64,000 nt of DNA, from NCBI GenBank assembly GCA_031308135.1, contig JAHLJT010000631.1, forward strand, positions 8,189,286 to 8,253,285, in the 5' to 3' direction. A model generated the notes under the pieces. The model saw nothing but the letters and a program-made list of their open reading frames with translations, was not told the DNA's origin and made no database searches. Position 1 is the stretch's first letter. The number at the start of each line of letters is the position of its first letter. Shown here in pieces: positions 24,882 through 34,958 of this stretch. Position numbers and translations under genes: made by a program. The DNA is from Acheta domesticus. Its lineage: Eukaryota > Arthropoda > Insecta > Orthoptera > Gryllidae.

Positions 24882-25097
24882 TGTGGCTATTAGGTAAAAC
24901 TCATTAACTCCACTTTTACGTTATTCGAGAAAATCAGGTTTTAAATTTGATAATACTGATTTGGGATATAGAAATAATGCTTCGTTGTGCGATTCTTTTT
25001 TTTAAGGGTTAAGGAATATCTAAAAAAAACTAGTGTTTAGCAATATTTGCCCATCCCATCCGCCCGCGGTAAACGTCTAAATTGACTGGATTGTGTT

Positions 25098-25150
25098 GGA
25101 GTTAATGAGTTTTTCCTGGTACACGGGTGGAGTTAATTAGTTTTTCCTGT
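25098..25150 (+). repeat. Left subterminal iterons (2 units of about 31 bp)
   Basis: Two copies of GGAGTTAAT-A/T-GTTTTTCCTG, matching the inner part of the terminal inverted repeat in reverse orientation. Confidence 0.75.
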
Positions 25151-25174
25151 TCCGCTTCAGTTTTATCGACTTAT

Positions 25175-25470
25175 TTAAATATTTTTCGGTATATGTCGAT
25201 GTTTTTAAACATATATCGACGAAATTCGATATATTTCGATATATCTCCATATATTTCGATATATTCGATATCGTAGCTTTATATCGATGTATGCTGATAA
25301 CTTTCGATATATATGGATATATTAAACATATTTCAATATAATAAAATTTATTTCGATTAATATTGCTATTTTTCCTTCCAAATCTACACATTTGACACAT
25401 TTTGATATATTCGACATATGAAAATTAATTTAGTTTTGAGTTGATGTTGACATATATCGATGAGTTTGAC
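25175..25470. repeat. Degenerate short tandem repeat, TTTCGATATA-like
   Basis: At least ten variants of cgatatatttcgatatat occur with variable spacing, giving the illusion of an Ile/Tyr/Asn-rich ORF on the minus strand. Confidence 0.7.
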
Positions 25471-25675
25471 ATATTTAAAGTTAACAAGTTGTTAATTTTG
25501 ATAATTTGGCATAACTTTATAATTTGTTCCAACATGAAACTCATTAATAGTATTTATGAACATTTAATAAGTAATGTCAATTACTTATTATATTACTGAA
25601 ATATGTCAATTAATATCATTTGCTGTATTTCAGTTGCATTAGATAAATTTTTAACATATTCGATTTGTTAATTCA

Positions 25676-25855
25676 TTTTTACTTTCCCGATACGTACGTA
25701 TATATTTAGTATACAGACGTTCAGATTCGGTTCACAGACGGACAGCTGTTTTGCCATTATTCAATTTTTCGGTATCAAGGACACGTAAAACATAGATTCT
25801 TGCTACACTACGTGTTAAGTTTTTGTTTCTAAATTTAGCAACTCGATTTATCCAC
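25676..25855 (-). mobile_element. HINE 5'-end fragment, inverted relative to copy D
   Basis: A family 5' end (tttttactttcccgatacgt) is followed by body sequence in reverse orientation (cggacagctgttttgcc... agcaactcgatttatccact), directly abutting forward copy D. This is a head-to-head or fold-back arrangement. Confidence 0.55.
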
Positions 25856-27411
25856 TTTTACTTTCCCGTATACGTACGCATACACCCAGTGATATACGTA
25901 CTATAGGAAAAGTTATGTAATGCTGCGCGAAAAAATGGCGAATTTTCGCCAGAATGAAATTCGTTGCCGGGCCGTAATAACAAAAAAGTGGATAAATCCA
26001 GTTACTAAATTAAGAGAAAAATACCCAACACGTGGTGTAGCCAGAACCCCTCTTTTGTGGGTCCTTGATACAAAAAACAAATTGAAAGGAAAATATCCGT
26101 CTGTCCGTCCGCCCGTCTGTCAACACTGCTGCACCGAAACCATACGTACGATTTCTTCCAAAATGGATATTCCCCAGTCGATCTGGTTCGAGTCGAAGCT
26201 TTGAGATTTTGAAAAGGATTCTACAAAAATTTGGGGTACTTTACATGTAGCCCCCCGGATATTTTCACAATTTTCTCAAAAACGGCCCCAATTTTTTTCT
26301 TTAAATTTCTTGTAAGAACATAGTAAAGTACACTTATTAAGATGGCATAGGTCAGATTTTCACAGTTAACTCTGAATTTTCGAAAATTGCAAAACTTTGA
26401 ATTTTATTGGGCGTCTTTCTCCAACTACAAAATTGCAGATAGATATTTTTCCTTCCAATAAAAATTGCCTTTTATAGTGAGAGTTTTCTTTAGGGCCATG
26501 TACATTTTTTTGAAAATTTTAGTACTTTTCCCGCAATATTGCGTGTAATATGTGCAATTTTTAAAAAAATACAAAAGCAAGCTTTTCTCAAAAACAGCTC
26601 GAAATTTTTTCTTTTAACATTTGGTAGGAACAGTGCTAAATGTACCCTATGAGATGACATAAACACAATATCGCTCTATTCTTTTGTTTTATCAAAAATT
26701 GCAAAAATGTAAGTTTTTTTAATTGTCTCTCACGTTGGTAATATTTACATTAGTGGCAATTTATTTACATTATTAGATTTACACGTTCAAGTGCTTTAAA
26801 TAATGTCAAGAAAAGTTTCACGAAAACTCAACATTTTCTCTAAAAACTAGCTCAAAATTACACGTTTTCAGAAACGCTCAAACGCCATTGTCTCATAAAT
26901 GGCTTCAAATTTTTTCTTCAAAATTTTGAAACGGATAGTGCTAATTGCACTCTTTAATATGACGTGAAGTTCATATTGGGATATTTTTTTGATTTTTCGA
27001 AAATTACACAAATGCAATTTTTTTGATAGGTCTCTCACATCTTTAATATGCACATTAACAGCAATTTGTAAACACCAATGTATTTTTGTGTGAATGTGTT
27101 TCAAATGAAGTTTTTTGAAACGAGCTTCAAATTTCGCATTTTTAGTAGCGCTTAAACGCCATTTTCTTTAAAACGGCTACAAATTTTAAAAGAAAATTGC
27201 CATTTAGGACAAGGTTTTTGTGTTCTTTAATATTCTAAAATGAATATTTCCGTTCTACCATTAGGAAACAGAAAACTTAAGAAAATGTCAAAAAAATGTA
27301 ATTTGGGCGGCGATAGATGGCAGCTGGCATGAGTATGTGGTAATTCCGAATAGCTAGCCCAGACCGACGAAAATAGAAAACTAATACAGGAAAGTCTGTG
27401 CCATTCTGTAG
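25856..27411 (+). mobile_element. HINE copy D
   Basis: Begins TTTTACTTTCCCGTATACG, with the GTCC/GCCC tract at 26098-26122 and a body matching copies A and E. The 3' part reaches aaagtctgtgccattctgta but lacks the final GCACCACTAG, so the last ten bases are lost or replaced. Confidence 0.7.
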
Positions 27412-27427
27412 TTATAACATATTTGAT

Positions 27428-27507
27428 GGAGTTAATGAGTTTTTCCTGACAGTGTTGGAGTTAATGAGTTTTTCCTGATAGTGTTGGAGTTAATGCGTTT
27501 TACCTGA
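27428..27507 (+). repeat. Right subterminal iterons (3 units of about 30 bp)
   Basis: Three successive units of GTGTTGGAGTTAATGAGTTT followed by TTCCTGATA, the third with two substitutions. They mirror the left iterons of the TIR element. Confidence 0.8.
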
Positions 27508-27673
27508 AATTACTGTTATTTTAGTGATTTTTTATCAATTATTATGTTGATTAGGTTAACGTTTTTCACTGATATTGCTGTATGTAATGAAAGAAAATGA
27601 AAAACTAATGCGAAATATGGTGAAAACGCATTTTTTCAAAAATGGAGTTAATGAGTTTTACCTAATAGCCACA

Positions 27674-29402
27674 GATATATTGTATTAGGACGGCGACAAT
27701 TCGTCAAGATTAAAATTTTGAGAACAATTTGATCGCAAATAGAAAGACAAAAAATATGTAATTACATAAAAATCCGGTCTCTACTAATTTGGCTCTGGCT
27801 GCATTGAAAATTTCCGCTAATATTGTAACGAAAATTAGTGCATGAAGCTCATTGGCCAGCCTTACAGGCTGGGCAACAGCACACCCGACATGCACACCCA
27901 TGTCAATCAGCAAATACTATAAAGACAATACAGGACACTTCGCGATATATCGAGAAACATGCATCTGGTGGCAGAACCTGGTAATAACTCTTACACCCTA
28001 ACCTCAGTGCCCTGTTGGTGTTTGTTGTCTGCTTGATTTCTTTTCATTTTATTGGCTTTCTGGTCGATTTCTGGAAAACATATTTTACAATACTGCTCTT
28101 TCAGTACTTTGTAACTTTATTCGTGAAAATAATGTTAATTATATGTTCATTAAATATTCAATGTTCTCATGTCCATTATAACACATTGTACATTATAATT
28201 TTCCGTAATTTGAGCCCTTCAATATAATTAAATCACAACGAGAGTAGGTAAAAATAAGTCTTATTTCGTTAGGTAGATTAAAAAATATTTGTTTCTTCCG
28301 TAAGAATCACATTGACATTTCTATTTGGCGCTACATTACCAGGTTCTGACACTAGGATCGCTAGTGGGAACTTGTTTCCATCGGTTGCGTGGAAAAAACG
28401 GGGAACTGTCTTGTATTCTCTCTATCTCTCAGAGAGTATAATATCATTATAGTATTTGCTGTCAGCTATCTCTATAGTATTTGCAATCAGTCAATGTTGT
28501 CAGGTTGTACGGATATATACTCTCTGCGGGAGACTGCGGACCTGCGAAGTTTCGACCGAAGATGTTGACCGGGGCATTTAAAATTACATCACTAAGGATT
28601 TTTTCAAAATTGTGAAAAATTATATGAATATAATTTATTTTATGTAAAACACACAAAGCAATTTAGAAGCCAATAACTATTAACATTTGGGATTCTGAGT
28701 CGGATAAAGGAACTGATACGGGTAAAATAAAAAGGTATTTCATATACACAATATTTATTTCTAAATTATGTAAATAAACATGGTCATTCACAATATAAAC
28801 AGCTTAATTTTTCCAAAATCAATACAAGCAATAATACGTTCAGATTATTCACTTTGCTGTCGACTGAATATTGAAATCATGCATTTAGAAAATTGTCAAA
28901 ATACAAGTAGCCATTATTCCTTTAATATTGTATAATGAAAATAACATCCCTGTTTTAAACACTGCTAAAATTTTAGCTTTATTAAAACTGCAAATAACGT
29001 ATTATAATAGCAATGAATATTATTGAAAAGTTTTGTAAATGAAGAAGAAACTTGCATCTGCACAAAAAGTCTACAAAAACCATCCATCCACTACCACATT
29101 AAGAGACACAATACATCCATTTCTATATACATTACCGACTTTCAATATGTTTACTATTTAATCAAGATAATTAAGCAGAAATTAAAACATAATAAGAAGC
29201 TTGAATAAGTGTCAGTCATAGCTCTGGAATTAATTGATGTTCTAAGATTTCTTGATTAAAATGTATACACTTCAATATTTGAATATACTAAATAAAATCT
29301 CATTTAGAAGAACTGATGAACTTGACTGACCAATGTAAAACTCATGTTCAACTTAAAAAACCATATCAGAAAAAACTATTCATATCAGAAGATTGGCCAC
29401 AC
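27674..29402. other. Stretch without a gene
   Basis: No supported coding sequence. Near 28740 a minus-strand AATAAA-rich stretch would fit the end of a minus-strand transcript. Confidence 0.35.
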
Positions 29403-29600
29403 ATTTCCACACCATTTTATCACATGCACAAGAAAAGTGAAATCTCAAAAATTTTAATTTTAGAATTGTGAAGAAATATGTTTAGAACATTATATACATT
29501 TCCAATAAGTGTTGCGCAATTGTACAAAGAGCTGTTCATAGTCAATACCAGTGGAGAAAAATATTTTCTCTTTGGATTAAAAATGAACAGCACCATTTAT
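29403..29600 (+). repeat. Left arm of a 200-bp inverted repeat
   Basis: This arm pairs with 30081-30275: shared segments include atcacatgcacaag, gcaattgtacaaag, ctgttcatagtcaat and gtggagaaaaatattttct, in the same order when the right arm is reversed. Arms are roughly 85-90% alike by eye, with a loop of about 480 bp. Confidence 0.85.
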
Positions 29601-30080
29601 AAAGAAACAGATATTCTTTAAATTGCAATTTTTTTTAAAGATTCTTATGTTTTACATATTTCATATAATTTTCTTGGACACCAACATTATGTAAATATCA
29701 AAATCAGAATATGTAACACAAAACCATCCCAAATATACCACCACTAGTACATATCATCTGTATAAAAGTGAAACTTATATCCAAGTTGGATGATTTTTGG
29801 GTAATTTTCACTTACATTCAGTTATTACATGCAATATATTTATTGTCCGAAAGCTCAGCTAGTAAGACATTTTGAATAAATTTTCAATTAAGAAAGTACT
29901 TACATGTATTGTCTGTTCTGTCATATGAATGATTTTTGACTGATGCGAAACTGAATTGAAACATTATTGGTGATTAACAAAGTACAAATGATTTCTATTA
30001 ATTTCACAAACATTGGCTAACTTGTGCTTAAGTCATTTTACTCCCTATTATTTTTGTAACTGTGCCAACTGGAGAACATT

Positions 30081-30275
30081 CACATATGGTGTCGTTAATT
30101 TTTAATCCAAAGAAAATATTTTTCTCCACTGGCATTGACTATGAACAGCTTTGTACAATTGCATGACACTTGTTAGAAATGTTTACAATGTTCTAAACAT
30201 ATTTATTCCTAATTCTAAAATTAATATTTTTGAGATTTCACTTCTCTTGTGCATGTGATATAATGGTGCAGAAAT
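30081..30275 (-). repeat. Right arm of the 200-bp inverted repeat
   Basis: Reverse-complement partner of 29403-29600. The outer edges do not show a clear target duplication. Confidence 0.85.
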
Positions 30276-30689
30276 ATTTGTACAACTAGAATGCAAGAAA
30301 AGTACACTTCAAAACTTCCTTTTCAGGAATACTATTTATACGCATATATTGTGATGAAAATTTAGTTTATTGCAAGCTTCATTAAAAACAATGAAAGTAA
30401 ACAAGAGGCTCTCTGAAATTCAGAATTCATGGCCTGTCCATTTACATCCATAAGCTAATACACACGCTTAATCATTTCCTTCTTTTTGACATGAATTGTA
30501 TCAATTCTTACTATATTCTTTATAGTGATATTAGAACACTGTAAATCACTCATGAAAACAATTCTAACCTTCAACTACACATACTTAAATCACACTGAAG
30601 AAGCAGTAAAAGCTAGTATTCCCATTCAAGTATCTGGTGAAAAAATGCACTTCACAGAGTGATAATTAACTAGTTCTATCATCAAACAG

Positions 30690-31420
30690 CAAAAAAAGCA
30701 GTCCTGATCAGACCATGATAAATCTGAACAGACAATGAACACCACACCACACTAGGACACTTCACTTCAAAATTACTACCCAGCAATATTAAGAGATAAC
30801 AAAAAATGACTCCCCATAGCTCGTCACACGCAGTTTTTAACCGTTTTTGACGTAAATAAATAAAAAAAGATGGTATTGTACTGCATAGCACCGCAGGAAT
30901 GAATCGCACTCGTAACTTCTTTTCCAGTAGGCGGAGAAGTGTCTGAAATACAAAAAAAGAGATGTTATTGGAATTCAAGATGTATAGTGCTGTACTTCTT
31001 GTAATAAAACCAGGATTTTGCACTCACCAGGTCTTGCGAGGAAGCCAAATTGAATAATACACAAAATGAAACCACTGTGGACAGCATTCTCCGCATTTCC
31101 TGAAGTTCTAATAGGTAGCAGACATTCTCTATACCTATAATAAAATCCGTAATATATACATTAATAATTATAAACAAAATATACAGAGAATAACATTCGT
31201 TATCATACTATGAAACCGTTCTTTAACGAATCATGCAAAACATAAAATATTACTCACTTTTTCAGGATCGCACGGAAAAGTAATCAGCATTGTACATTCC
31301 ACGTCTTCTGTTTGGTTGTTATGGCAATTGGGAACCCAACAACTCCTATTATTAGGCAATTTACCTTCTGATTCCAACAAAAGGCAAAACCAGAGAGTAT
31401 AAGTGGGCAAAACACACCAC
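30690..31420 (-). other. Possible spliced minus-strand transcript with a THAP-like first exon
   Basis: Three well-formed splice-site pairs line up on the minus strand: a donor aaaaa|gtgagtaat at 31260, acceptor tttattatag with donor ctg|gtgagtg bounding about 31029-31138, and acceptor tttgtatttcag at 30944. The first exon can be read as S-C-W-V-P-N-C-H-N-N ... I-T-F-P-C-D-P-E-K, resembling the start of a THAP zinc finger, but the next exon is closed in the matching frame. A second reading gives a signal-peptide-like start (M-R-R-M-L-S...) at 31097. The last exon overlaps a dispersed repeat, so coding is doubtful. It may be non-coding RNA or a decayed gene. Confidence 0.25.
30810..30868 (-). 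repeat. Dispersed short repeat with (TAAA)n tail, copy 1
   Basis: On the plus strand it reads ctccccatagctcgtcacac, then cgtttttgacgtaaataaat. The same unit appears at 33338-33400, and a diverged one at 47256-47322. The A-rich tetranucleotide tail suggests a SINE 3' end. Confidence 0.55.
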
Positions 31421-31499
31421 CACTTCTTATTACCAGATTTTTAACGTTTGTAACGGGATTTTCAAACTTCGGAGACCGTTCAGAAAATTATCACCAGAT

Positions 31500-31947
31500 A
31501 GCAGTACTTTCAGGGTCCTTTTTGGAGAACTCCCGTGTCGCTATCTATGGGGTCGCTATAACAACTTCGTGGTCTATCGCTGAACCTGGGTCCGAGATGG
31601 CGGACCCCCCCAACCCTACACTCGGCCCCCCGCCCCCACTCACTGCCCCCACCACATGCTGGAATAGTGAGAACGAAAGGCCTATCTAGTGACGCCCATA
31701 GACAAACTAAGATAGATGGAGCACTCATATAGGCCAGGGCGGACGAGTAAACGATACCCTTACCCACCAGGCGCGGTGCGAGCGTATTCGTCGTACACTC
31801 CGTGAAAGATAGGAAGTCTGTGGAGCAGTTTTCAAAGGGAGGAATTTCATGTTGTCCGTTACTTTCTAATCTTGCGCACGCGGTTCTTTGTGTTCATCTG
31901 GTGATACAGGTGTTTTTGCTTCTCGTGCTACATTAACACATTCAAAA
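31500..31947. promoter_or_regulatory. GC-rich, possibly bidirectional promoter region
   Basis: A marked rise in G+C (C-runs near 31600-31660) lies between the minus-strand spliced unit and the plus-strand THAP gene. No TATA box at a convincing distance. Promoter function is inferred from position and composition. Confidence 0.35.
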
Positions 31948-32988
31948 TATGGCTAATATTTCACGAAAGAAAATTAAATGTGCCGTATTGAATTACGGTG
32001 ATCATTTTAGTACGAGATATGGCTTTCCTCGAAGTGAGTAAGAATTGTTCGCGAGTTGGATTAATGCTTCCGGTAATCCAGTGATTTCGAATATAACACC
32101 GCAAGAGGCGCAATCAAATGTATGTCTATGATCGGCATTTCTCTGAAGGAAGTAAATGCCGGGAATTACTTCTGGGGCTAAAAAAAAACGCTGTCCCTAC
32201 ACTTTTTTTGCCAGGTAAGAAATTTTTAATAATGAGCCGCTTCACATCATTGTTCAAAATTATTGTGGAAGTTAATACTTAATGAGAAATTTTCATTTTT
32301 ATGTTGTATGTAAATATTCTGTTGTTCCAGATAAAACCGTGCATGAAGGGGCTTTGATGGAGATGGAGAGAATTTTGAATGTAAGTTTACTAGTGGTGGT
32401 ATTTTTATTAAGTGTTTCTTTCAACTCATTTTCAACACAATCTTTTATGAATTTTTCCTTAGTTCCAGAAATTCAAACCTCTTCTAAGGAAGATGCCCTG
32501 TGTGAGTCAAATAAAAGAAAGCTGATAAGGCATTTGGAGGTATGTTGAAATTTTATTATTTGTGCTTTATTTCTCTTTATTTTTGTTTCATAACTATTTT
32601 TACTTATTTAGGTGATGTGTACCACTAAGAAAAGTGCAAGACGTCAGTTGTTGTCCTTAGGTGAGGTAGAATTTAATTGCTGGGTATGTTTGTTGGGAAA
32701 TAAATACAGCAGATTACGGTAGTGTTTTCTTTTTGAAGGTTCCAATTCACGTGGATTTGGATTACGCTCTGTATGCATTACCAGAGACAAATTCCTTACA
32801 CCATGCTGCAGAAACTTTGCCAGACAACGCCTTCTGCTGCAGAAGAGGTTTTGCAGGACGCAAGGGCGTGTATGTTCTTTTTGCAGAGACATGCAAGGTG
32901 CCATAACAGCATGAAACAGCAATGAATTTGCATGGCTGTCTAAAAATTTAACTTCTCTTTCATTTCAGTTTGTTATGTGCTGCTCTGA
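31948..32988 (+). pseudogene. THAP-domain gene, degenerate, six exons
   Basis: Exons: 31948-32214, 32331-32380, 32463-32540, 32612-32660, 32739-32897, 32969-32988. The first exon resembles the DNA-binding THAP zinc finger (K-C-A-V-L-N, Y-G-F-P-R, W-I-N-A, Y-D-R-H-F, L-K-K-N-A-V-P-T-L-F), but a TAA follows the F-P-R-S-E segment, one extra base shifts frame before Y-D-R-H-F, and the second Cys of the zinc site reads Tyr. Exons 1-2, 3-4, 4-5 and 5-6 join in phase and the last ends in TGA. The join of exons 2 and 3 is one base off. Exon 5 is Cys/Arg-rich and unrecognised. Either a decaying gene, or a THAP-bearing transposon relic. Confidence 0.5.
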
Positions 32989-34570
32989 AACCAAAAGCGA
33001 CAGAAATGTGAGTGTCTTCTATTAGTAGTTGTAGAAGTAAACTTCTTGTACTAGTTCAGAAGGTCTTCTGAATTTCAGTGGGAAATATAGTTATTCAAAT
33101 TATCGTTTTCCATATTTTTGCGGCAAGAAGTATTATTCTTTCATGAAGAACGTGATGAGGGTTAAGGGCACAAATTTATAGCTAATTTACATTTGAAAAT
33201 ATATTTTACTATAAAGGAGTGAATATTTTGTTGACAAAACTTGGAAAAAGGATGCTCTTTTTTCTGTATCCAAAATTCTATTAGAATATGGTTTAGGATT
33301 GAGATCACAGAATTATGAAAACGTGCACAAATTTCACTTCTCCCTATAGCTCGTCACACAGTTTCAAACTGTTTTTGACGTAAATAAATATAAATAAAAA
33401 GTTGTAAAAAAATCTCTTTCATTTATGTTTTATAATATGTATTTCATTAATTTCTCTGTTCAGTAGTAATGATACAAATCAGGTTTTTGTATTATGTTCA
33501 TTTGTAAAATTGTCAATTGTAACCACTGTGTAGTTTTCATTTAATTCATATTCTGTGACAAGTAATTCAATAATTTGACTATATTCAGTACTATTTTCAT
33601 GAAAGTAATTCTTTTTGTTTTATGTCAATTTCTAAAATTACCGATTGTGACTAATGTATAGATTTCATTTAATTTTTTTAATAAGTAATTCAATAATTTC
33701 ATGCAATTCAGTTTGGGTATTAATTTAAAATTGTATTATTATTAATTAGGTTTGGCCACATTCATTCTCAACCTTTCATTTATATTTAAGTTTGAATTGT
33801 TGATTGGTTTATCCTTGTTATTTCATTAGTTTTCAGAAGTGTAATTAAGACTTGCTTAGTATTTCATAGGAGAGTCTGCTTGTAATTGCCTAGTTATTGC
33901 TGCTGTCTTAAGTTTCTGTATTGATGTTGCTAGTTCAGATCTGATGAAAATATTGTAAAAGTTGAACCAGTAATGTGTATAATCATGTGTGAAAACTAAA
34001 GTTAATTCTGATTGTGTGTTGATTGTTCATATAAAATTTAATTAGTTGTGTTCCTTTAATAACATTCAATGTGTTCAGTTTATTGGATTGTTGTATGGTG
34101 AATATTTTTATGTAATGGAAAGTAATTGTTTTATTTTGATGGCTTTTGGAAATCAGTTTTTTTCAACTTGGATGTCACCATTTGTTTGAAAATTCTTGTA
34201 TAAGAAAAGTGCTGAAATTTTGCTTTTGTTAAATTCTTAATAGTAAAGGATCAATTGACTTCATGTGTAAAGCAAATATATTCATTGCAAAAACTTCTTG
34301 TCAATGCACACAATGCTATTTCTGTAATTAAACATAGTTATCTAATGTCTTTCATTGGTTTGATTTGCTGTTAACCTATTTACACTTTTGGAGTAAATAA
34401 ATGTATTTTAGTAATAATTGTTCTGTATAATTATGATTGTCCCATATTCCTAGCTCATGTCATTTATAATTAAGAACCCTCTAGATACCTATTCCTACAA
34501 ATTCAATGCTTTTGGGATTTAAGTAAAGAAAACATATAGCGACTCCTTAAATAAGTAGGCACAATAAGAG
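32989..34570. other. AT-rich stretch without a gene
   Basis: Contains copy 2 of the dispersed short repeat at 33338-33400 (ctccctatagctcgtcacac, then gtttttgacgtaaataaata). Otherwise no ORF or element end was recognised. Confidence 0.45.
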
Positions 34571-34679
34571 AGTCAATTACGTAATTAGAGTTAAGTAAAT
34601 GCTGTAAATTTTTAATATGGCTGTAAGGAAGGCCGGAAAAAATAATTTAATTTTGAACTCCCGCTTACGAGCTGACAGG

Positions 34680-34958
34680 TGATTGGAACACATTAAATGG
34701 GGGGGCGGAGTGGGGTGACGCCTTTTGATTGGCACATGTAATGGAGTGGGTGGAATTCTGGAGAGGGGAGAGGAGTGGGGAGTCGACGGTGCTGCGCCCG
34801 GTGTCCCTGGGAAGCGTTTACTCGTCCGCTCTCTTAGCATGGGAGTGGGCGCTCTATGCTTTGGTGCTCTGTGGTGACGCCCCCCTGGTTTCGACAGTAT
34901 GGTAATGATAGTGTTTTGTAGACTTATGAAATGATTATTGTATGTTTCGTTGAATAAA
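34680..34958 (+). promoter_or_regulatory. GC-rich upstream region of the Fcf2-type gene
   Basis: The G-rich stretch 34700-34890 directly precedes the initiator ATG at 34959. It probably covers promoter and 5' UTR. No TATA box was seen at a useful distance. Confidence 0.4.

Larger units (their letters stand above)
24882..27673. mobile_element. TIR element with subterminal iterons, hosting a HINE
   Basis: Inverted ends TGTGGCTATTAGGTAAAACT at 24882 and its complement ending at 27673 agree at all but one of about 32 positions. Inside each end lie copies of GGAGTTAATGAGTTTTTCCT: two on the left (25098, 25129) and three on the right (27428, 27457, 27487), spaced about 30 bp apart. No transposase is present, so the unit is non-autonomous. 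A HINE occupies much of the interior. No convincing target duplication was found (flanks aaaatatg and gatatatt), so the superfamily is undetermined. Confidence 0.7.
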
